From assembly GCA_045590215.1 (NCBI GenBank), contig JAZNQO010000026.1, positions 62,001-126,000 on the forward strand: DNA of 64,000 nucleotides, written 5' to 3'. A program made the position numbers and the translations under genes. Below, piece after piece: positions 57,628-64,000 of the stretch (positions within the stretch are counted from its first letter, which is position 1; each line of letters begins with the position of its first letter). Source of the stretch: RUG563 sp045590215. Its GTDB lineage: Bacteria > Bacillota > Clostridia > Christensenellales > Aristaeellaceae. The notes under the pieces are model-generated. The model made no database searches. It was not told the DNA's origin and saw nothing but the letters and a program-made list of their open reading frames with translations.

Positions 57628-58761
57628 TTACGGTTTTTCCGGTGCATAAATAACGGGCACTCTGGCCGTGGCAGACATCAGCATTTCATAGCTGATGGTA
57701 TCCGCCCACGCCGCCATTTCATCGGCTGTAATCCGCTCATTACCCTGTGCGCCCAGCAGCACCACCGGCGCACCGATATATGCTTCTTCTTTTGTTAAGC
57801 CGGTGATATCCACCATGATCTGATCCATGCACACCCGGCCAAGCACCTTGCACCGCTTTCCGGCGATCAATACTTCCGCCTTGCCGGACAAGGCTCTGGA
57901 ATATCCGTCGCCGTAGCCCACGGGCAAAGTGGCCACCATCATTTCCTTTTCTGCGGTAAAGGTACAGCCGTAGCTAATGCAGGAGCCCGGCAAAACGGAT
58001 TTGATATAAACAATTTCCGTGTGCCATGAAAGTGCAGGCTTAACCGGCAGGCTTCCTTCCCCTGCTTCGCAGCCGTACAGCGCAATCCCCTGCCTGACCA
58101 TGTCATACCTGGTTTCTGGGTATCTTGCCGCCGCCGCGCTGGCCGCAGCATGGCGAATGATGCCGCCCGGCAGCAGCTGAATCAGCTTTTCAAACTTCTT
58201 TTTCTGTTCTTTTGTATATTCTTTGGATGCGCTGTCCGCATCGGCAAAATGGGTAAATACACCGGCCAGCTTCACATGCGGACAAGCCTTGATGGCTTCC
58301 ATCATGTACTGCACTTCCGCAATCGTCCTGACCCCAATGCGACCCATGCCTGTATCAATCTTCAGATGTACATAGGCGTCTTTCCCCTGTTCTCTGGCCG
58401 CTTTTTCCATCTGAAACACTCGTTCGGGGTCGAACACCGTCTGAACCAATTGATGCTGCACGCTGGCGGCGGCACCCTTTTCGTTCACGCCGCCCATCAC
58501 CAAAATAGGCGCATCAATACCGGCATTTCGCAGCATCACGCCTTCTTCCGGAATGGCAACGCCCAGATAATCCGCCCCATTTGCCAGCACCTTTTTTGCC
58601 ACCTGCACCAGCCCATGCCCATAAGCATTGGCCTTCACAACAGCCAGCAGCAATCTGTCCTTTGCCGTTTCTTTTTTCAAAAGCCTTGTATTATACCCGA
58701 TTGCATCCAGATCCACCTGAATATAGGTGCCCCGATAGTTGGGGTACAGTTCCTGTTCCAT
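57628..58761 (-). CDS. alr: Alanine racemase
   Basis: PLP enzyme giving D-alanine for peptidoglycan. 377 residues. PLP Lys43 in AVVKANAYGHGLVQVA, IDTGMGRIGVR, and the second catalytic Tyr in CISYGCTFTAEKEM. VCMDQIMVDIT completes the C-terminal domain. CAGGAGG precedes ATG 58761. It heads a unit alr - membrane protein - rsmD - coaD - coiled coil. Confidence 0.95.
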   Translation of the reverse strand: MEQELYPNYRGTYIQVDLDAIGYNTRLLKKETAKDRLLLAVVKANAYGHGLVQVAKKVLANGADYLGVAIPEEGVMLRNAGIDAPILVMGGVNEKGAAASVQHQLVQTVFDPERVFQMEKAAREQGKDAYVHLKIDTGMGRIGVRTIAEVQYMMEAIKACPHVKLAGVFTHFADADSASKEYTKEQKKKFEKLIQLLPGGIIRHAAASAAAARYPETRYDMVRQGIALYGCEAGEGSLPVKPALSWHTEIVYIKSVLPGSCISYGCTFTAEKEMMVATLPVGYGDGYSRALSGKAEVLIAGKRCKVLGRVCMDQIMVDITGLTKEEAYIGAPVVLLGAQGNERITADEMAAWADTISYEMLMSATARVPVIYAPEKP

Positions 58762-58851
58762 ACGTTCCTTTTCCTCCTGAAAGAATGAATCGAAAATGCT
58801 TATCTTTCAGTATGTTATCCGCATCGAAATAAGCGGAATAACTTAACGTAT

Positions 58852-58860
58852 ATTATAGCA
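58852..58860 (-). promoter_or_regulatory. Extended -10 promoter of alr
   Basis: Minus strand TGCTATAAT is a perfect extended -10; the -35 region is poor. It lies about 90 bases before alr. Confidence 0.6.
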
Positions 58861-58892
58861 TACTTTCTTCATTTGCGCTATGAAAACTTTTT

Positions 58893-59744
58893 TCAATTTT
58901 CCTCATCTTCCGCAGCCGCATCCCCGTCCGTCACCCGGATGATGGGCGTATCAGTCCTTTCCTGATAGCCCAGGATGGTTTGCAGGTTCACATGCTCAAT
59001 GCTATGAAAGATATTACCGAAAACCGCCGGGGTTTCCCTTTCCAGTTCACGCAGCATATCTTTCACCTTTTTCCGCTTGCCACCGTCTTCGCTTTGGGTT
59101 ACTTGGCAGGCGCAGCGCAGCGTATCCAGCCCCATATATTCCTGCCACGCAATGATATCTTTTTCACGCACCAGATACAGCGGACGAATCAATTCCATTC
59201 CCTCAAAATTTTTGCTTTTCAATTTTGGCATCATGGTTTTGTATTCACCACCGTAAAAAAGAGAAAGCAAAATTGTTTCCACTGCATCGTCCAGATGATG
59301 CCCAAGGGCAATCTTGTTGCACCCCAGTTTCTTCGCTTCTTTATATAAATATCCTCTCCGCATGGAAGCGCACACATGGCAAAAGCTCCGGTTCAGCCCT
59401 TCCAGTGCTTCAAAAATCGGGCTTTCAAATATATGCAGCTGAAAGCCAAGCTTCTGTGCATTCGCTATCATTTTTTCCCTGTTCTCTTTCGTGTAGCCCG
59501 GATCCATGGAAAGATAAGACACCTTGAACGGCACATCGCTGTATTTGGCCATTTCTCGCATACAGGTAGCCAGCAGCAGCGAATCCTTCCCCCCGGAAAT
59601 ACAGACCGCCACATGGTCTCCTTCCTGCACCAGTCCATAGGTTTTCACAGCAGAAATAAACTTTCGCCAGATTTCCTTGCGAAACTCTCTCTGCACGCTT
59701 CTGGACGCCATAATTTCCGCTGTTTTCCGGGTATCTTCGCTCAA
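58893..59744 (-). CDS. TtcA-like PP-loop ATPase (tRNA thiolation type)
   Basis: 283 residues. PP-loop VCISGGKDSLLLATCM near the N-terminus, RSFCHVCASMRRGYLY (CxxC), ALGHHLDDAVETILLSLFYG, and a further Cys pair in LRCACQVTQ, the pattern of [4Fe-4S]-type TtcA/TtuA tRNA thiolases. TTG 59744 is preferred because AAGGAGT lies seven bases ahead; ATG 59765 lacks one. It acts on tRNA in the cytoplasm (family knowledge); the modified base is not known here. Confidence 0.82.
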   Translation of the reverse strand: MSEDTRKTAEIMASRSVQREFRKEIWRKFISAVKTYGLVQEGDHVAVCISGGKDSLLLATCMREMAKYSDVPFKVSYLSMDPGYTKENREKMIANAQKLGFQLHIFESPIFEALEGLNRSFCHVCASMRRGYLYKEAKKLGCNKIALGHHLDDAVETILLSLFYGGEYKTMMPKLKSKNFEGMELIRPLYLVREKDIIAWQEYMGLDTLRCACQVTQSEDGGKRKKVKDMLRELERETPAVFGNIFHSIEHVNLQTILGYQERTDTPIIRVTDGDAAAEDEEN

Positions 59745-59788
59745 AATGCCCACTCCTTCCGTCATCAACCATAGTATAACATATTTCA

Positions 59789-59818
59789 TTGATTTGAGCA
59801 CCTGTATCATGCTATAAT
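59789..59818 (+). promoter_or_regulatory. Promoter of the inositol-monophosphatase-family gene
   Basis: TTGATT (59789-59794), 18 bases, TATAAT (59813-59818). Confidence 0.65.
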
Positions 59819-59850
59819 ATTTTTGAATTTCCGGAAATGAAGGTGTTATT

Positions 59851-60624
59851 ATGCTCAAAGCCCTTGAATCCATCATGAAAGCAGCAGGAGAAATCATCCT
59901 TTCCGCTGCACAATCTCATACCCATCAAAAAGAAGGCCATTTCAATTTCGTCACCGATACCGACGTAGCCGTGCAGGAATTTCTGCGCAAGGAGCTTCTT
60001 GCCCTTTCCCCCGATGCCAAGTTCTTTTCCGAAGAGCAGGAAAATGCTGCCCTGACCGATGCCCCCACCTTCGTCATTGACCCCATCGATGGTACCATCA
60101 ATTTCATGCGTTCCCGGAATCAATCAGCCATTTCTATTGCGCTGCTTAAGAACAGAAAGCCCGTATTAGCTGCCGTTTACAATCCTTATGCAGGAGAAAT
60201 GTTCACCGCCGAAAAGGGAAAGGGAGCTTTCCTGAATGGCAATCCTATTCACGTTGCCAATACGCCCTTTGACCGTGCCCTCGTTTCCTTCGGTACATCC
60301 CCATATGATGCAGAGCTGGCCAAGCAAACGCTCTTCTGCGCCCAGCAGTTTTTGCTGAACGCCGGGGACCTGCGGCGCACCGGCAGTGCCTGCGTGGATT
60401 TATGCGATGTAGCCTGTGGCAGAAGTGATATTTTCTTTGAGCTTCGCCTTCGCCCGTGGGATGTGGCGGCTGGTTCTCTGATTGTTATGGAAGCCGGTGG
60501 ATTCTATCATTCCATCGGCCATGAAAAGCCTTATTTCGACGAACCCTGCGGCATGCTCTGCGGCACCCCTTCCTGTATGGAAGAAGCCCTTTCCCTGCTT
60601 CGTACCTGTAACATCATCCTATAA
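59851..60624 (+). CDS. suhB: Inositol monophosphatase family protein
   Basis: 257 residues with the full metal-binding pattern: FVTDTDVAVQEFLRKEL, FFSEEQEN, FVIDPIDGTINFMR and RPWDVAAGSLIVMEAGG. Hydrolyses inositol phosphate or related phosphomonoesters (for example sugar phosphates or PAP) with magnesium. GAAGGTG precedes ATG 59851. Alone between its promoter and terminator. Confidence 0.88.
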   Translation: MLKALESIMKAAGEIILSAAQSHTHQKEGHFNFVTDTDVAVQEFLRKELLALSPDAKFFSEEQENAALTDAPTFVIDPIDGTINFMRSRNQSAISIALLKNRKPVLAAVYNPYAGEMFTAEKGKGAFLNGNPIHVANTPFDRALVSFGTSPYDAELAKQTLFCAQQFLLNAGDLRRTGSACVDLCDVACGRSDIFFELRLRPWDVAAGSLIVMEAGGFYHSIGHEKPYFDEPCGMLCGTPSCMEEALSLLRTCNIIL

Positions 60625-60633
60625 ACCCATTAT

Positions 60634-60661
60634 AAAAGCCGCCTTTTCAGACGGCTTTTTG
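60634..60661 (+). terminator. Terminator after the inositol-monophosphatase-family gene
   Basis: AAAAGCCG (60634-60641) pairs with CGGCTTTT (60652-60659), then TTG. On the minus strand it can also end the epimerase gene. Confidence 0.85.
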
Positions 60662-61819
60662 TTATACGTTTCTTTCCATAATTCGCAGGCACATGCGCCC
60701 GTTATGGTAGGGGCATTTCCATTCGTCCACTACAGGCTTGCCAAGCGGCTTCCCTTCCGGCGTTTTATAGGCATACCATTCGCCGCCGGGACGCTGATCC
60801 GCAAATTCCTTTTGAATGTACTGCCAAACACTTTCAAGGCAATCCTTATATGCTTCCTTCCCCGTCAGCTTCCAGCCATTTTCAAAGCCCAGCACGGCCT
60901 CTGCCTGTACCCACCAGACACGCTTTTCATCCACAACACCCTTTTCACACTCGTTGTGGAAGCCGTTTTCCGTGAAAGCACGTTCCTTCACGCTGTCCAG
61001 CAAATCAAGGCACATGGCTTCATAAGGTGCCCATTCATCTTTGGACAGCACCGCTTCCACAGCATCCCACATCAGCCAGCTGGCTTCCACATCATGGCCA
61101 TAGGACTGCAAATCAATAATGCAACGAAAATCCTTATCATAAAAAACATCCAGCCGGTGCAAATCCTTGTTATACATCACGTTCAGGAAGCAGTGCAGCG
61201 CATCCTTTACGGCCTGCTTGACCTTTTCATCGCCGCAGGCACGATAAAGCTCCGTATACGCTTCCATCACATGCAAAAGGGTGTTCATTGTCCTTTCTGC
61301 CATCACGCCGTTTTCAGACAGCTTTTCGTTGCTTTCCGGGCCAAAGTCAAAGCGATAGGCTTCGCCGTAGCCGCCTTCATCCTTGCATTTTGCTTCAATG
61401 GTCCGATAAAGCTGCATTGCTCTTTCCAGTGCCGCTTCGTCCTTGGTGGCTCTGTAATAGGCTGCCAGCCCGTAAACAGCAAAGGCCTGACAGTAGGTAT
61501 GTTTTGTGGTGTCAATCACATGCCCGTCGAAAGTGACATTCCAATAGACGCCGCCCCGTTCCTTATCCATGAACTTTTCCATAAAATCGTACGCCTGCTT
61601 GGCATAGGGCAAATATTCCCGATTGCCTGTCAACCTTACAGCTGTGGAAAAAGTCCACAAAATGCGGCTGTTCAAAATACAGCCCTTCATTGCCCTTTGA
61701 TCAATTGTCAAATCTTCTTCCACAAGCCCATAAAAGCCGCCGTTTTCTCTATCCATCAAATGCTGCCAGAAAGGCAAAATGTGATTTATCAGATGCTGTT
61801 CCATTTCTTTTGCAAACAT
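60662..61819 (-). CDS. AGE-family epimerase, cellobiose 2-epimerase-like
   Basis: 385 residues of the (alpha/alpha)6-barrel N-acylglucosamine 2-epimerase family. HTYCQAFAVYGLAAYYRATK, SYGHDVEASWLMWDA, RVWWVQAEAVLGF and the C-terminal KCPYHNGRMCLRIMER keep the His residues used in epimerisation. The last motif is typical of cellobiose 2-epimerase, which converts cellobiose to glucosyl-mannose in beta-mannan degradation. No mannanase or phosphorylase lies near, so the substrate is not certain. GGGGG lies eight bases before ATG 61819. Confidence 0.85.
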   Translation of the reverse strand: MFAKEMEQHLINHILPFWQHLMDRENGGFYGLVEEDLTIDQRAMKGCILNSRILWTFSTAVRLTGNREYLPYAKQAYDFMEKFMDKERGGVYWNVTFDGHVIDTTKHTYCQAFAVYGLAAYYRATKDEAALERAMQLYRTIEAKCKDEGGYGEAYRFDFGPESNEKLSENGVMAERTMNTLLHVMEAYTELYRACGDEKVKQAVKDALHCFLNVMYNKDLHRLDVFYDKDFRCIIDLQSYGHDVEASWLMWDAVEAVLSKDEWAPYEAMCLDLLDSVKERAFTENGFHNECEKGVVDEKRVWWVQAEAVLGFENGWKLTGKEAYKDCLESVWQYIQKEFADQRPGGEWYAYKTPEGKPLGKPVVDEWKCPYHNGRMCLRIMERNV

Positions 61820-61843
61820 TCTTACAGCCCCCTTTATGTCATT

Positions 61844-61872
61844 ATTATAAATCGTTTAATCTATTTAATCAA
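61844..61872 (-). promoter_or_regulatory. Promoter of the AGE-family epimerase gene
   Basis: Minus strand TTGATT (61867-61872), 17 bases, TATAAT (61844-61849). Confidence 0.8.
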
Positions 61873-61881
61873 TGATTACAA

Positions 61882-61910
61882 CGCCTGTTTTCATTGGTTT
61901 TCGCCTGTTT
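61882..61910 (-). repeat. Two direct repeats upstream of the epimerase promoter
   Basis: CGCCTGTTT occurs at 61882-61890 and 61902-61910 (plus-strand reading), exactly 20 bases apart, two helix turns. They lie 10 to 38 bases upstream of the -35, the usual place of an activator site. Confidence 0.55.
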
Positions 61911-61969
61911 CTATCCTCTTTTTGTTACAAAATACTTAAAACGGATTTAATCATCATTTAACCACAAAA

Positions 61970-61998
61970 AAGGATGCCCGGAAATTCCGGACATCCTT
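61970..61998 (-). terminator. Terminator of the hydrogenase operon
   Basis: Minus strand AAGGATGTCCGG, short loop, CCGGGCATCCTT, then TTTTTGTGG; one G-U pair. It lies 14 bases after the hydA stop. Confidence 0.88.
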
Positions 61999-62011
61999 AT
62001 GTTTTAAGAAA

Positions 62012-63760
62012 TTACTTGCTGTACTTTTCCCGCTTGATGTAGTGGGTGTGGAGCAGCTCATGAGCCTTATGGCTGTTGGGCGTGCCCAGATATTCGGCGT
62101 ACAGCTTCTTCACCTGTTCGTTTTCGTGGCTCTTGCGGCTGGGCTTGCCGGCATCTTCGCCGTACAGTGCCTTGGCACGTTCCACCTTGGGATCGCAGGT
62201 CAGCTTCACCTGAGAAGGCACGATGGGCTGGCCGCCGCCCGTCACGCAGCCGCCGGGGCAGCCCATGACTTCGATGAAGGTATAGTTCTTTTCGCCGGAC
62301 TTGATCATATCAAGCAGCTTGGAAGCATTGCCGGTGCCATGGGCCACAGCCACGCTCACATCCAGATCGCCAACCTTCACGGTGGCTTCCTTGATGCCTT
62401 CCACGCCGCGGACAGCGTCAAAGTCCACATTATCCAGTTCGTCGCCGGTAATCAGGTTATAGGCGGTACGCAGAGCAGCTTCCATAACGCCGCCGGTGGC
62501 ACCGAAGATTACGGCTGCGCCGGTGGATTCGCCCAGCAAATCGTCGAAGTCTTCGTCGGGCAACTGGTTGAAGTCGATACCGGCTTCCTTGATCATGTGA
62601 GCCAGCTCACGGGTGGTGATTACTTCGTCCACGTCCGGATAGCCGGAGGCAGCCAGTTCTTCACGGGTGGCTTCAAACTTCTTGGCCGTGCAGGGCATGA
62701 CGGATACAACCTTGATGTCCTTGGGGTCAATGCCCATTTTTTCGGCGTAGTAGCTCTTGGTCACAGCACCCAGCATCTCATGGGGAGATTTGCAGCTGGA
62801 CAGGTTGGGAATGAATTCGGGATAGTAGGTTTCGCAGAACTTGATCCAGCCGGGAGAGCAGCTGGTGATCATGGGTAGCACGCCACCTTCGGTGACACGC
62901 TTTACCAGTTCCGTGCCTTCTTCCATGATGGTCAGGTCGGCAGCGAAATCAGTATCGAACACCTTGTCAAAGCCCAGACGACGCAGCGCAGCGACCATCT
63001 TGCCGGTGACACAGGTGCCCATAGGCAGGCCGAATTCTTCGCCAAGGGCGGCACGCACGGCGGGGGCAGGCTGCACAACCACATGCTTGGTGGTATCGTT
63101 GATCAGGTCCCACACCTTCTTGGTGGAGTCCTTTTCATACAGAGCACCCACGGGGCAAGCCGTGATGCACTGGCCGCAGTTGATGCAGGCCATGTCGTTG
63201 AGCTTGAGGTTCCAGGGAGATTCGATGGAAGTCACAAAGCCACGGTTCACAGCACCGATCACGCCAATGTTCTGCACCTTATCGCAGGTGGCAACGCAGC
63301 GGCGGCACAGGATGCACTTATTGTTATCACGAACGATGGAAGGAGAAGCATCATCGATAGCATACTCATTCCGGTCGCCCTTGAAAGCATCGCCGTTTTC
63401 CACGCCCAGGTCACGGCACATCTGCTGCAGTTCGCAGTTGGTGGAGCGGGGGCAGGTCAGGCAGCTCTTATCGTGATTGGAAAGAACCAGTTCCAGCAAC
63501 GTCTTGCGGTAGGAACGGATTTCGGGGGTATTGGTTTTGACCACCATACCGTCGGTGGCAGGAAGCACGCAGGCAGCCTGCAGGCCACGGCCGCCGGCAT
63601 TTACCACGCACATACGGCAAGCACCGATGGCGTTAACGTCCTTCAGATAGCACAGCGTGGGGATATTGATACCAGCCTTTTTGGCAGCCTCCAGAACGGT
63701 CGTGCCGGCAGGCACCTCAACCTTTACGCCGTCAATCGTAAGGGTAATGAAGTTTTCCAT
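62012..63760 (-). CDS. hydA: NAD(P)H-linked [FeFe] hydrogenase, catalytic subunit
   Basis: 582 residues. In order: [2Fe-2S] domain (Cys37, 48, 51, 64), His-ligated cluster HDKSCLTC (His96, Cys100, 103, 109), two [4Fe-4S] sites (CILCRRCVATC; CINCGQCITACP), then the H-cluster motifs L1 TSCSPGW (299-305), L2 MPCTAKKFE (355-363) and L3 MGCPGGCVTGGGQP, and the small-subunit tail. This is the HydA/HndD arrangement of bifurcating group A3-type hydrogenases, oxidising NADH and ferredoxin to make H2. It lies 22 bases after the NuoF-like gene; AAGGAGG precedes ATG 63760. Confidence 0.95.
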   Translation of the reverse strand: MENFITLTIDGVKVEVPAGTTVLEAAKKAGINIPTLCYLKDVNAIGACRMCVVNAGGRGLQAACVLPATDGMVVKTNTPEIRSYRKTLLELVLSNHDKSCLTCPRSTNCELQQMCRDLGVENGDAFKGDRNEYAIDDASPSIVRDNNKCILCRRCVATCDKVQNIGVIGAVNRGFVTSIESPWNLKLNDMACINCGQCITACPVGALYEKDSTKKVWDLINDTTKHVVVQPAPAVRAALGEEFGLPMGTCVTGKMVAALRRLGFDKVFDTDFAADLTIMEEGTELVKRVTEGGVLPMITSCSPGWIKFCETYYPEFIPNLSSCKSPHEMLGAVTKSYYAEKMGIDPKDIKVVSVMPCTAKKFEATREELAASGYPDVDEVITTRELAHMIKEAGIDFNQLPDEDFDDLLGESTGAAVIFGATGGVMEAALRTAYNLITGDELDNVDFDAVRGVEGIKEATVKVGDLDVSVAVAHGTGNASKLLDMIKSGEKNYTFIEVMGCPGGCVTGGGQPIVPSQVKLTCDPKVERAKALYGEDAGKPSRKSHENEQVKKLYAEYLGTPNSHKAHELLHTHYIKREKYSK

Positions 63761-63782
63761 TTCATTTTCCTCCTTGCACGTA

Positions 63783-64000
63783 TCAGATCTTCACGATGGC
63801 GCCGAAGCGGCACTTTTCGATGCAAGCACCGCACTTGAGGCACTTGACAGTATCAATCTTATGAATTTCCTTCACATTGCCAGAGATTGCACCGGCAGGG
63901 CAAATCTTGGAGCACAGCGTGCAGCCACGGCACTTGTCGGTGATGACATACTGCAGCAGCTTCTGGCAGTGGTGAGCAGGGCACTTCTTTTCCTTGATAT
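63783..64000 (-). CDS. hydB: NuoF-like hydrogenase subunit (HydB/HndC), N-terminal part outside window
   Basis: Only the last 72 codons are visible. They encode KKCPAHHCQKLLQYVITDKC then two ferredoxin-type clusters, CRGCTLCSKICP and CLKCGACIEKCR, ending FGAIVKI. This C-terminal ferredoxin extension is typical of the NADH- and FMN-binding subunit of bifurcating [FeFe] hydrogenases. Followed by hydA in the same direction. Confidence 0.88.
   Translation of the reverse strand, partial: IKEKKCPAHHCQKLLQYVITDKCRGCTLCSKICPAGAISGNVKEIHKIDTVKCLKCGACIEKCRFGAIVKI

Noticed and set aside
60482..61939. 485-codon plus-strand frame
   Set aside because: Antisense to the AGE-family epimerase; no ribosome binding site and no domain.
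1..64000. CRISPR arrays, phage genes, insertion sequences
   Set aside because: No regularly spaced repeats, transposase, integrase or capsid motifs were seen in any region.

Overview
The window comes from a low-GC Gram-positive (Bacillota/Clostridia-type), spore-forming, anaerobic bacterium of roughly 50% GC. The evidence is the spoIIA operon (SpoIIAA-SpoIIAB-SigF), the sporulation sigma factor SigH, a SpoVK-like AAA ATPase, SpoIIIJ/YidC with Jag, an [FeFe] hydrogenase next to a NuoF-like flavoprotein, ThyX, mini-RNase III, AGGAGG-type ribosome binding sites and many TTGACA-17-TATAAT promoters. I cannot name the genus. I see no phage, insertion sequence, CRISPR array or integron; the window looks like ordinary chromosome with long co-directional operons.

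Layout. 1-7150 (minus strand): a purine operon purE-purF-purM-purN-purO-purB-purH(AICARFT), driven by a perfect sigma-A promoter and a ZTP (pfl) riboswitch with a terminator. Three of its enzymes are unusual: PurF lacks the catalytic Cys, PurB lacks the signature-loop Lys, and the last two steps are done by a PurO-type cyclohydrolase plus a stand-alone AICAR formyltransferase. 7150-9600 (minus): sdaAB-sdaAA-exoA. 9650-17950 (plus): a complete shikimate/Phe/Tyr operon aroF-tyrA-aroB-aroA-aroC-pheA-aroE::aroK-aroQ behind a short Phe/Tyr-rich leader peptide and an attenuator. 17948-19902 (minus): an RluA-type pseudouridine synthase and a secreted CapA-like protein. 20042-23903 (plus): araC-type regulator, mrnC, thyX, rlmB, sigH. 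23906-26311 (minus): DUF5665-like gene, lspA, rluD, tlyA. 26436-30832 (plus): lysC, an unrecognised 694-residue coiled-coil protein and a SpoU-type RNA methyltransferase. 30819-34989 (minus): pentapeptide-repeat protein; tig-clpP-clpX. 35069-41313 (plus): two metallo-beta-lactamase-fold proteins, a Cys-rich probable spore protein, a TIM-barrel isomerase, a SpoVK-like ATPase and a UMF1-type transporter. 41270-42726 (minus): spoIIA operon with a good SigH promoter. 43105-44734 (plus): CofE-like protein and a 58-residue membrane peptide. 44943-47676 (minus): APH-like kinase, M28 peptidase, RidA-like protein. 47856-49257 (plus): class Ic aspartate aminotransferase. 49311-49644 (minus): two tRNA-Ser genes. 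49683-51177 (plus): AadA-like nucleotidyltransferase and a HAD hydrolase. 51216-58860 (minus): rpmH-rnpA-yidD-yidC-jag, a transglutaminase-like protein, rsmD-coaD, a coiled-coil protein and alr. 58893-64000: a TtcA-like PP-loop protein, an inositol-monophosphatase-family gene, an AGE-family epimerase and the HydA/NuoF hydrogenase genes.

How the parts fit: the left third is amino-acid and nucleotide biosynthesis under RNA-based control (ZTP sensing for purines, leader-peptide attenuation for aromatics). The middle joins growth and sporulation: SigH, encoded at 23207-23857, is expected to drive spoIIA at 42726 from the site seen there. The right third is translation and envelope housekeeping plus hydrogen metabolism. 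The best candidates for something little described are the 694-residue protein at 27966-30050, the atypical purine enzyme set, the Phe/Tyr leader attenuator, the CofE-like protein without visible F420 context, and the Cys-rich protein with a SigK-like promoter.
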